Shown: positions 6,421 to 13,595 of the stretch, piece by piece
Layout of the letters: each line of letters begins with the position of its first letter
How positions within the stretch are numbered: position 1 is the first letter of the stretch
Source: Verrucomicrobiota bacterium
Lineage (GTDB): Bacteria; Verrucomicrobiota; Verrucomicrobiia; Limisphaerales; UBA9464
Reading direction: 5' to 3'
DNA length: 14,127 nt
Assembly: GCA_025354845.1 (NCBI GenBank)
Contig: JANXMD010000556.1
Location: 1 to 14,127 of the forward strand
Notes under the pieces: generated by a model
The model's input: only the letters and a program-made list of their open reading frames with translations
The model's database searches: none
What the model was told of the DNA's origin: nothing
Position numbers and translations under genes: made by a program

Positions 6421-6562
6421 AACCACAATGGACACAGATTAACACAGATTGAATGAGCCTTGAGACCTGGTTCCAGGCGGTAGCCATGCGGTGAGCTTCA
6501 TCAACCGGAATCCATCGGCGTATTCCTCCCAGTATCTGTGTCCATCTGTGTCCATTGTGGTT
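6421..6562. repeat. 142-base MITE-like inverted-repeat element
   Basis: The left arm at 6421-6450 begins AACCACAATGGACACAGAT and continues with a second ACACAGAT. The right arm at 6533-6562 is its reverse complement apart from three bases, ending in CCATTGTGGTT. Each arm holds two tandem copies of an ACACAGAT motif. The roughly 80-base core has no coding signal. The element occupies most of the gap between the fusion gene and the Gfo/Idh gene. A transcript through it could fold into a long stem and act as a terminator or attenuator. There is no T-run and no target duplication that I can see. Confidence 0.75.
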
Positions 6563-6591
6563 TCAGCCTTCTTTAACTGTCGGTTGCAGGT

Positions 6592-9500
6592 TCAACGCGA
6601 CAAGGGAAGCTCATAGAGGCCGAACCAGCGCTGGCTGGCGGAGTCACTGCCGGTGACCGTGAAGCGCACTGGAACACCAGGCGTCACCCAGTCCGCGGGA
6701 ATCTCAAGTTCCAGCGGCCCGCAACTGTCCTCGGCATTGCGTTCCCGCACGGTGTAGCGAACCCGCACCGCGCCCGCCGCATCGCTCCATTCCTCATCCT
6801 CCAAAGTGACGTCGAAGCGGACTGGCGCGTGCTCGCCAATGCGAAGCTGAAACCCTCCCGTGGGTTGGGAAATGAGCCCCATCGCCGCGGCAAATCGAAA
6901 GCGCATCCGTCCCCCTTCCGGAACGGGTGCCGGGGCATCCCACACGAGTTCTGTTTCCCCCGGGCTTTGCCGGCAATGCGCCAACGGGTGCCGTCCAACA
7001 AATCCGGGATACTCCAGCCGACCTCCACTACGGATTCGTTGGAACGGCGTCGCCGCCAGAGCACGAATCGCGGCTTTCGCGGCGTCACCCGATGCCGTTC
7101 CAAACGCGGCCACCGTGCCGCCCCGGACCCACGACAGCAGATCGGCAAGGGCCTGCGGCTGGAGGCCCTGTTCCAATCCCTCGGGCATCAACGACTGCGA
7201 CTGAGCCTGGATCGAAAGGATTTGGCTTCGGCTCACGCGATCCACCACCCCACCCGGTTGCACCACCTCAAGTCCTGAACCGGTTTCGTTGCGCAGAATT
7301 CCAGTCAGCGACCGGCCATCGCGCAGCTCCACGGCGAAAGCGGTGAAGCGCGGTTCGATGGCAGAATTGGGATCGAGCACCGCCTGCAGAAAATCGGGTG
7401 CAGGCTTGGTGCGGTAGGGGGCGAGATCCGGGCCGACGGCATTGCCATGACCTCGAACGCGGTGGCATGAGGCACACAACCGATCGAACTCGCGCATGCC
7501 GCGCTGATCGTCCCCACGCAACTCGGCGACCGGGGCGAATCGCTTCACAAGCGCCGCCCGCTCCTCGTGCGTTCCGGGCCCGAACAAAGCTCGGGCTCGC
7601 GCAGCAAGGACCGCATCCGTGTGGGCGACGAGCCGCTGACGCTGGGACGGGGTGAGTTCGCCGACGCTCAACTCCTTTCCTTCAAGTCGTGTGACCAATT
7701 CCTCCGTCCATTCGCGTCGTCCGAGGGCAAGCTCGATGCCCTCATTCCGCCAGCGAACGGGTCGGGCGGCGGTGCCGGCGAGCAGCCTCTTTGCTAGGTC
7801 GAGATCTGATTGCTGCGCCAACCCTTCGCGAACTGCGGCATGCAACGCGGGAGCAAGCTCGGCATCAAAAGCGCGCACCCACTCACGGTATCGCTCGGGA
7901 TCGGATCGATGCTCGATGGTCCAGACCTGAATCAGCGCCAGCGCCGCCGGCTCAGGCAGTCGGCCGGCGGCAAAATCGGCGCCGACGGCGGGCAGGAGCC
8001 GAGTTCGAACCCGGTCCATCACCGCGGACGATTCCGCGCCCTTCAAGTGCAGAAGCGCGGCGTAAAGCTGCAGCACCGGACCCGCATTGGTAGCAATCGG
8101 CTCAACGGCGAGGTGGGCAGGAGGCAACCAGCGGGTGAGCTCCCGAACCAGCCGCGAGGCGTCACCGAGGCCGGTCCACGTTTGTACCGCGCCACTCCAG
8201 AGCTCCGATTGGCCCGGTTGATCGAGGACGTCGGGCCCAGGCAATTCCGCACCGGGAATGCCGGGCAACGAGGTCAACAGCGCGGCGCGGATCCAGGGAT
8301 CACTCGCGTCCCGCCGGGCCAGCGCCCGAAAGACCGACGCAGCGTCCGGGGAAGCGAGAGTTCCCAGCGTGAGCGCGAGCTGGAAGCGGACCCCGGGATC
8401 GGCATCCGCGGTGAGATTCTTCATGAACCCGAGCAACCCGACGCGTCCCTCGGCAAAGCGCACCGCGACCCGGCGCACGCCGGGATCGGCATGGCGCATC
8501 GCTTCGTGCAGCAGCTCGTCCTTCAATCCACCAACGCCAGCGAGGATCGCCACCGCCTGCGCGGCGCCGGCCGGGGAAGCACCCTCCCGGACGATCGCCT
8601 CGATCATTTGGACCGCCCGTTCCTTGAGCGGTTCGCGCGCGTGGTGTCGCAGCAATTCGCGGTGCACCAGATCGCGTTCCACGCCGTTCGCCGACTCAAG
8701 CAGCGGGGCCAGCTCCGCGGGCTGCATCAGGGTGTAATCGCGCAACGGGATGGCATCGACACCGGCAGGGACCACTCGCCAGATCCGCCCCGTCCCGGCA
8801 CCTGCCCGGACATCGAGCTGCGCCAGGCGCTCGGGCGGAATCCAGCGCGGGTGCTCGATGACAAACCGGTTCATGTCCACGACCCACAACGCGCCATCCG
8901 GACCGGTGCGCACCTCCACCGGCCGAAACCAATTGTCGGTGCTGGCGAGGAACTCGCGATCCTGCTCATCGGCCGCGCGCCACGCCCCGCGAATCAGGCC
9001 CTCGGGACGGAGCACGGCTCGACGCACCAGATTGTGGACCGGTTCGCAAAGGAAGGCGTTCCCCGCGAGGTCGGTGCCCAGAAGGGAATCGCGGTAGATC
9101 TCCGGACCGCATCCGGAGGTGAGATGATTGACGGCCTGAGGATCGTTGAAACGCTCCAGTGTGCGACTGATGGGAAAGACCCGATTGGGATCCGTCCCGC
9201 GCGCGAGCGACACGCGGGCGGGGGGTGGCGTCACATAAGGGTTGCGGCGAAGGAAGCGATCCTCCATGGGGAACTGCCAGAGCAACGTGCTGTTGTCATT
9301 GCCGAAGTCGTTGCCGAAATCATCGCGCGTGCGTCCTTGCTGGCTCACGCCCGCCAGTGCCTCGAACTCGCCGGTGTCCGGCTTGAAGCGGAAGTCGCGC
9401 CCGCTGGCGTCGATTTCGCGTCCGGTTTTGAGCGACCGGACCTTGCCGCCAAACAGGCTGCCGCTGCCGTACACCCAGCCGTCGAGACCCCAACGAAGGC

Positions 9501-11331
9501 CACTGACCCGTGCCTGAAAATTGTGCGTAGCGAATCCGGTGAAGAGCGTCTCGATTCGATCGGCTTTGCCGTCGCCGTCCGTGTCATGCGCCCAGAGAAT
9601 ATCGGGCGCGGCACAAATCAAGACGCCGTCGCCCCAGACCATGAGGCCGGTCGGAAAGGGAAATCCGCTGGCGAACACCTTGGACTCGTCGAACACGCCG
9701 TTCGCCTTGTGATCGGTGAGCACGGTGATCCGCCCGCCCGCCTTGCCCTTGCCGTCGGTGCCCGAGGGGTAGTCGATCATCTCGCAAACCCACACGCGCC
9801 CGTCGGGACCAAAGTCGATGGCGACCGGCGAATCCAAATGTGGTTCCCCGGCCACCGCACGCACTTCGAGTCCCGGACGGGTGCGAAAACTCAAAAGCGC
9901 ACCCACCACCGACTTCATCGGCGGGAGAAACTCGGCCCGCGGCCCGCCGGTCCGGCGCATCGATTCAGGCAGAAGTTCCCGCACGGCCCCGTGGATCCGG
10001 TCCTCGCTTTCCGGGGCCAGGCGCGCCGGACGATCGTAGTACCACAACGAGGACTCGGCCTCGTATCCGCCCTCGGTCAAAATGCGACGCGACGGGATGT
10101 AGCAGGGCACGTCGTTGGCATAGGCATTGATCCAAAGTCGATCTGGATCGTAGTCGCGCTGCAGGCGAAGCGCGTAGTCGACCACCACCTCGCCGGCCAG
10201 GAACACCATCGAGAGGCGGTCGCCAAAGCTCCAAGTCTGCACCCGATACGGCAGTGTGGTAGGCAGCGTTTCCCCCCGATCCAGCCGTTGAAGGTTGCGG
10301 CGGGCGTGATACCCCACGATGCCTGACTGCTTGGCGCGCTGCTCCCAGCCGGCTCGATCCGGCAGCGGCTCGAAGGGCAATGGGAATTCCCGATACCGGC
10401 AGGTCGGAGGCGCCGTGAGCTCGGTGCCCTGCGCGAGGAGGAGATCCAATTCGGCGGCTGCGGCGCGGCCGTGAAGGCGCGACAACGTCCGTCCGAAGTC
10501 GGCACCGCCCCGGGGAGAGGGATTGGAATCGGCGCCACAACCAATGGACACCATGGCGACCACGCCGGGATGCGCCTGCTCAATGGCCTCCTGCGCGTCG
10601 CCGGCCCAGTCGCCATGAACGCGATTAATCTCACTGCCCAGCGTCGTACAGTGGCAGGCGTAATTCACCACCACCGCACGGAGCAGGCCGCCGAGATCGG
10701 TCACCATCAGGGCGGAGAACGAACGATCCGTGGGCCCGTCTTTCGTGCGGCGGTTGGCCGCGAAGCCGACGGTTCCCCGCGCCCATTTCAGACGGCCCGG
10801 ACTGCGATCCGCGAGCGCGGCCAACACGACGGATTCGAGTTTGTCCGTCAGTTCGGCGGTGTAGCGATGAATATGCTCCTGCTGTTCGGCGGGTAAATCC
10901 TCGGCAAAGATATTGGCGGCGAAGCCCTCGGTCATCGGACCACTGTGAGTATGGCTGGAACACACCGCGAAATGATCGCGCGGAATCCCGGCCCTTTGCT
11001 TCAGCCGTGCGGCCACCGCGTCAATCACCTGGGCGCCAACCCCGCAATTGTCGACGGTTACCAGGATGCTGGGCCCCTCGCGGTCGGAGCCGATGGCGAG
11101 CGCCTTGGCCCAGAGGCGTTGCTCCACGCCCTCGGACTCCGTTTTGCGGGCGACGTAGCCGGTCAGTCGGATGGGACCCGAAGGCGTCACGTCGATCCGG
11201 GCGACACCAATTGACAGCGTTGGCGCGTCGGCTCCGACGAGCGCGGAAAGCAGGCTCGTCATCGCCAGTCCGAGCCCGAGCATCAGGCGAGCTGCCCGGC
11301 CGGTGCCGGAGCGCGTTCGGTGAAGGAACAT
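6592..11331 (-). CDS. Exported ceramidase-like/PVC dehydrogenase/HEAT/cytochrome c fusion
   Basis: This single 1579-residue frame has at least five parts. Residues 1-36 form a signal peptide: arginine-rich start, hydrophobic LMLGLGLAMTSLLSALVG, then ADA. Residues 38 to about 440 resemble the neutral ceramidase N-terminal domain. SSHTHSGP (125-132), H227 in NYACHCTT and E381 in AGEVVVDY fit the zinc site, and GADSNPSP (266-273) aligns with the segment holding the nucleophilic serine. Residues about 480-855 form a PVC-type sorbosone/glucose dehydrogenase beta-propeller. Residues about 870-1190 are helical HEAT-like repeats. Residues about 1275-1403 form a cytochrome c domain with CASCH at 1286-1290 and M1382 as possible sixth ligand. 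Residues 1405-1579 are a beta-rich tail I do not recognise. The start lies 32 bases after the mnmA stop. Domain assignments are firm for the dehydrogenase and haem parts and probable for the ceramidase part. Confidence 0.9.
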   Translation of the reverse strand: MFLHRTRSGTGRAARLMLGLGLAMTSLLSALVGADAPTLSIGVARIDVTPSGPIRLTGYVARKTESEGVEQRLWAKALAIGSDREGPSILVTVDNCGVGAQVIDAVAARLKQRAGIPRDHFAVCSSHTHSGPMTEGFAANIFAEDLPAEQQEHIHRYTAELTDKLESVVLAALADRSPGRLKWARGTVGFAANRRTKDGPTDRSFSALMVTDLGGLLRAVVVNYACHCTTLGSEINRVHGDWAGDAQEAIEQAHPGVVAMVSIGCGADSNPSPRGGADFGRTLSRLHGRAAAAELDLLLAQGTELTAPPTCRYREFPLPFEPLPDRAGWEQRAKQSGIVGYHARRNLQRLDRGETLPTTLPYRVQTWSFGDRLSMVFLAGEVVVDYALRLQRDYDPDRLWINAYANDVPCYIPSRRILTEGGYEAESSLWYYDRPARLAPESEDRIHGAVRELLPESMRRTGGPRAEFLPPMKSVVGALLSFRTRPGLEVRAVAGEPHLDSPVAIDFGPDGRVWVCEMIDYPSGTDGKGKAGGRITVLTDHKANGVFDESKVFASGFPFPTGLMVWGDGVLICAAPDILWAHDTDGDGKADRIETLFTGFATHNFQARVSGLRWGLDGWVYGSGSLFGGKVRSLKTGREIDASGRDFRFKPDTGEFEALAGVSQQGRTRDDFGNDFGNDNSTLLWQFPMEDRFLRRNPYVTPPPARVSLARGTDPNRVFPISRTLERFNDPQAVNHLTSGCGPEIYRDSLLGTDLAGNAFLCEPVHNLVRRAVLRPEGLIRGAWRAADEQDREFLASTDNWFRPVEVRTGPDGALWVVDMNRFVIEHPRWIPPERLAQLDVRAGAGTGRIWRVVPAGVDAIPLRDYTLMQPAELAPLLESANGVERDLVHRELLRHHAREPLKERAVQMIEAIVREGASPAGAAQAVAILAGVGGLKDELLHEAMRHADPGVRRVAVRFAEGRVGLLGFMKNLTADADPGVRFQLALTLGTLASPDAASVFRALARRDASDPWIRAALLTSLPGIPGAELPGPDVLDQPGQSELWSGAVQTWTGLGDASRLVRELTRWLPPAHLAVEPIATNAGPVLQLYAALLHLKGAESSAVMDRVRTRLLPAVGADFAAGRLPEPAALALIQVWTIEHRSDPERYREWVRAFDAELAPALHAAVREGLAQQSDLDLAKRLLAGTAARPVRWRNEGIELALGRREWTEELVTRLEGKELSVGELTPSQRQRLVAHTDAVLAARARALFGPGTHEERAALVKRFAPVAELRGDDQRGMREFDRLCASCHRVRGHGNAVGPDLAPYRTKPAPDFLQAVLDPNSAIEPRFTAFAVELRDGRSLTGILRNETGSGLEVVQPGGVVDRVSRSQILSIQAQSQSLMPEGLEQGLQPQALADLLSWVRGGTVAAFGTASGDAAKAAIRALAATPFQRIRSGGRLEYPGFVGRHPLAHCRQSPGETELVWDAPAPVPEGGRMRFRFAAAMGLISQPTGGFQLRIGEHAPVRFDVTLEDEEWSDAAGAVRVRYTVRERNAEDSCGPLELEIPADWVTPGVPVRFTVTGSDSASQRWFGLYELPLSR

Positions 11332-11363
11332 GTCGGGAGTTATCCCCCGTCATCGCGGCCGGA

Positions 11364-12521
11364 TCAATCCCGCGCAATCCAGCCGCCACCGAGCACGAGA
11401 TCCCCATCGTCGCCCCCGTAGAACACGCAGGCCTGTCCCGGAGCAATGGCGCGGGCCGGTTCATGCAAGTGCACGGACGCCGTTCCGTTTGGTCCGGGAG
11501 TGACGGTCGCCGTAGCGCCGGGATGATTGTACCGAATCTTGGCGCGGCACTCGAAGCTCGCGGGAGGCACCTCCCAGGGAATCCAGTTGCAGGTGGTCGC
11601 CGTGAAGCGGTCGCGGTTGAGCCGCGATTCCGGACCCACCACCACACGATTGCTCACCGGATCGAGTTCCACGACGTACAGCGGATCCCGCGCCGTGACG
11701 CCGAGACCGCGCCGTTGGCCAACGGTGTAGAATTCCACCCCTTCGTGCTCCCCGAGCTTCTTTCCGGTTTCATCCACGATGTCGCCGGGATGCCGTTCCG
11801 CCAACTTCGCCTCGCGCAGGAACTTTCCGTAGTCGTTATCCGGCACGAAGCAGATTTCCATGCTCTCTTCCTTGTCCGCCGTTCGGAGCGAACAGGTGCG
11901 GGCGACCTCGCGAGTGTCGGCCTTGGTTCGCTCGCCGAGCGGGAACATCGAATGCGCCAACTGGTCCTGACGAAGGCTGAAGAGGAAGTAACTCTGGTCC
12001 TTGCGGAGGTCGCGTCCGCGCAGGAGCAACGTCCGTCCCGATTTGGGATCCTGCTGCAACCGCGCAAAATGGCCGGTGGCGATGAAGTCGCAACCGAGCT
12101 GCCGGGCACGATCGATCAGCACGCCGAACTTCAGGTGCTGGTTGCACATCACGCAGGGATTCGGGGTGCGCCCGACACGGTATTCAGCGGCGAAATACTC
12201 GATGACCTTTTTCTGAAAAAGCCCGGATTCATCCACGAGGTAGTACGGCACACCCAGTTGCGAGCAGACACTGCGTGCGTCCATGACCGCCTGGGGTCCA
12301 CAGCACTTATCCTCGGCTCGATTGACGCAGTCCTGCGGCCAGAGCTTGAGCGTCACGCCCACCACGTCGAAGCCCTCCGCCTGCAACAACGCCGCCGTGG
12401 CCGAGGAATCCACCCCGCCACTCATACCAACCAAGACCCGCTGATTGCGCGACTGCGTCACCGGTGAATCATGGCACAAGGTGTGGGAAACATTGAACCT
12501 GAAATCCACCATGCAAGCCAT
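11364..12521 (-). CDS. mnmA: tRNA-specific 2-thiouridylase MnmA
   Basis: MnmA activates the C2 of wobble uridine 34 in tRNA-Lys, -Glu and -Gln with ATP and transfers sulfur to it. The 385-residue frame shows the PP-loop SGGVDSS at 34-40, NPCVMCNQHLKFG at 121-133 with catalytic C126, ATGHFAR at 148-154, and MEICFVPD at 221-228 with the second catalytic cysteine C224. The C-terminal beta-barrel follows to the end. ATG 12521 is reported, but the family usually begins about ten residues before the PP-loop. The in-frame GTG at 12461, giving 365 residues, is therefore an equally good start. Neither has a Shine-Dalgarno sequence. It diverges from the lipoprotein gene. The giant fusion gene follows 32 bases downstream and may be co-transcribed. 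Confidence 0.95.
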   Translation of the reverse strand: MACMVDFRFNVSHTLCHDSPVTQSRNQRVLVGMSGGVDSSATAALLQAEGFDVVGVTLKLWPQDCVNRAEDKCCGPQAVMDARSVCSQLGVPYYLVDESGLFQKKVIEYFAAEYRVGRTPNPCVMCNQHLKFGVLIDRARQLGCDFIATGHFARLQQDPKSGRTLLLRGRDLRKDQSYFLFSLRQDQLAHSMFPLGERTKADTREVARTCSLRTADKEESMEICFVPDNDYGKFLREAKLAERHPGDIVDETGKKLGEHEGVEFYTVGQRRGLGVTARDPLYVVELDPVSNRVVVGPESRLNRDRFTATTCNWIPWEVPPASFECRAKIRYNHPGATATVTPGPNGTASVHLHEPARAIAPGQACVFYGGDDGDLVLGGGWIARD

Positions 12522-12573
12522 GGAGGGACCGGGAGGAACATCGATGTCGAGGCGTTCGCCAGACGTTGTAATG

Positions 12574-12613
12574 CCTCCGCCGCGCCGGCATCCCCATTGC
12601 GGCGCGGCGGAGG
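12574..12613. promoter_or_regulatory. 13-base perfect hairpin in the lipoprotein gene leader
   Basis: CCTCCGCCGCGCC at 12574-12586 and GGCGCGGCGGAGG at 12601-12613 are exact reverse complements around a 14-base loop. The hairpin ends 18 bases before the ATG at 12632. Its 3' arm contains GGAGG at 12609-12613, the only Shine-Dalgarno-like string near any start in the window, though it is too far from the ATG for normal use and would be paired. No T-run follows. It may be a leader structure, an mRNA stabiliser or another dispersed repeat. Confidence 0.55.
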
Positions 12614-12631
12614 TCCTGCTCTCTTGGTGTC

Positions 12632-13036
12632 ATGACATTCGCCGCGCTGCGACGCTTTCTGGTTCCCGGGTTTAGTCTGATTGTGGGCGGTCTGCTGCTG
12701 ACCGCACCCACTGGCTGTGCTTCAAGCGGCGTCAAGCCCGGGGTCGGCACGGTGGCCTATCAGCATGGATCCTTGGTGTCGCAGGTGGCCGCCGACATGG
12801 ATGCCACCTGGGACGCCTGCCTGGGCGCCGTCAAACGACTGGAGTTCGAGGAGGAAACCTCCGCGAAGGATGCGCTCGAAGCCACGCTGGTGGCCCGGTC
12901 GGCAACCGATCGGCGGATTACCTTCGCTCTACGTCGAGTGTCGGAGAAGGTCACCGAAGTGCGCATCCGCGTTGGACTCTTTGGCGACGAGCACTTCGCA
13001 CGCGAGGTTCACGAGTCAGTTCGCAAAGGGCTCTGA
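12632..13036 (+). CDS. DUF3568-like small lipoprotein
   Basis: This 134-residue exported protein resembles the DUF3568 group of small envelope proteins common in Verrucomicrobia. Its function is unknown. A signal sequence with R7 and R8, followed by a hydrophobic stretch to residue 24, leads to TGC with C29 as the probable lipidated cysteine. The lipobox APTGC is poor because proline sits at -3. The mature part has conserved-looking GTVAYQHGSLVSQVAADMDA, then TWDACLGAVKRLEF and an alternating strand region ending FGDEHFAREVHESVRKGL. Length is typical. The ATG at 12632 is the only sensible start, because the signal sequence begins there. The SET-domain gene starts 19 bases after its stop, so the two are probably co-transcribed. 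Family assignment is by pattern and is moderate. Confidence 0.82.
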   Translation: MTFAALRRFLVPGFSLIVGGLLLTAPTGCASSGVKPGVGTVAYQHGSLVSQVAADMDATWDACLGAVKRLEFEEETSAKDALEATLVARSATDRRITFALRRVSEKVTEVRIRVGLFGDEHFAREVHESVRKGL

Positions 13037-13055
13037 ATCGAATTCCGCGGCGTTC

Positions 13056-13595
13056 ATGATCCTCGTCCCCACTCGCGTCGCGGCCAGCGGCATCCAGGGC
13101 AATGGCCTCTTTGCCTTGGAAGCGGTATCGAAGGGCACCCCGTTCTACCGGTTTCTGCCGGGTTTCGATCAGGCACTTTCGCCGGAATCCTGGACCGCGA
13201 TGCCGGAACCGGCGCGGGGATTCGTGCGCCATTTCAGCTACTTCGACCGGGTGTCAAACCGGCTGGTTTTGTCCGGCGATGACGCCCGGTTCATGAACCA
13301 CTCTGAAGCGCCGAACACTGGCGTCCCTGACACCGCGGTTTTTCAGCCTGGAGAGTCGATCATCACCGTCGCGCTCCGCGATATTGCGGTCGGCGAGGAG
13401 CTCACCTGCGACTATCGTGCCTTCGACGCCGACGTGGCGTGGAAGCTTCGGCAGGTGCCGGCAGAGTCACCGTTGGGTGGCACGATTGGACCCAGTCAAC
13501 CGGTGGAATGCGGTTCAGGGATGAGCGACCCGGAGAAACCGGGCGTCGGCATCCTGCGTGATCGGCTGGATGAATTGCGCCCCGCGAATCGTTGA
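13056..13595 (+). CDS. SET-domain protein, putative lysine methyltransferase
   Basis: This 179-residue protein is predicted to be cytoplasmic. SET domains transfer methyl groups from S-adenosylmethionine to lysine. The N-terminal SGIQGNGLFALEAVSKG (11-27) is the usual entry motif. RFMNHSEAPNTG (78-89) corresponds to the RFxNHSCxPN motif, with a glutamate where the cysteine often stands. GEELTCDY (113-120) corresponds to GEELTYDY, with Y120 as catalytic tyrosine. The last 50 or so residues form an unconserved tail rather than a post-SET zinc cluster. ATG 13056 begins directly before the domain. The frame extends further upstream inside the lipoprotein gene, but that part has no homology pattern. 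The last 81 bases overlap the convergent RCC1-protein gene. The target is unknown; bacterial single-domain SET proteins are known. Confidence 0.88.
   Translation: MILVPTRVAASGIQGNGLFALEAVSKGTPFYRFLPGFDQALSPESWTAMPEPARGFVRHFSYFDRVSNRLVLSGDDARFMNHSEAPNTGVPDTAVFQPGESIITVALRDIAVGEELTCDYRAFDADVAWKLRQVPAESPLGGTIGPSQPVECGSGMSDPEKPGVGILRDRLDELRPANR

Noticed and set aside
7810..10326. Long 838-residue plus-strand frame antisense to the fusion gene
   Set aside because: Its product is rich in R, G, P and H with no domain, as expected opposite a GC-rich coding gene. The minus-strand frame has a signal peptide and several recognisable domains.
11007..12467. 486-residue plus-strand frame across the fusion gene start and mnmA
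   Set aside because: It is a shadow of two minus-strand genes with clear motifs. It crosses their intergenic gap and shows no family pattern.
12717..13055. Upstream extension of the SET-domain frame inside the lipoprotein gene
   Set aside because: The region is the lipoprotein gene in its own frame. The SET entry motif begins directly after the ATG at 13056.
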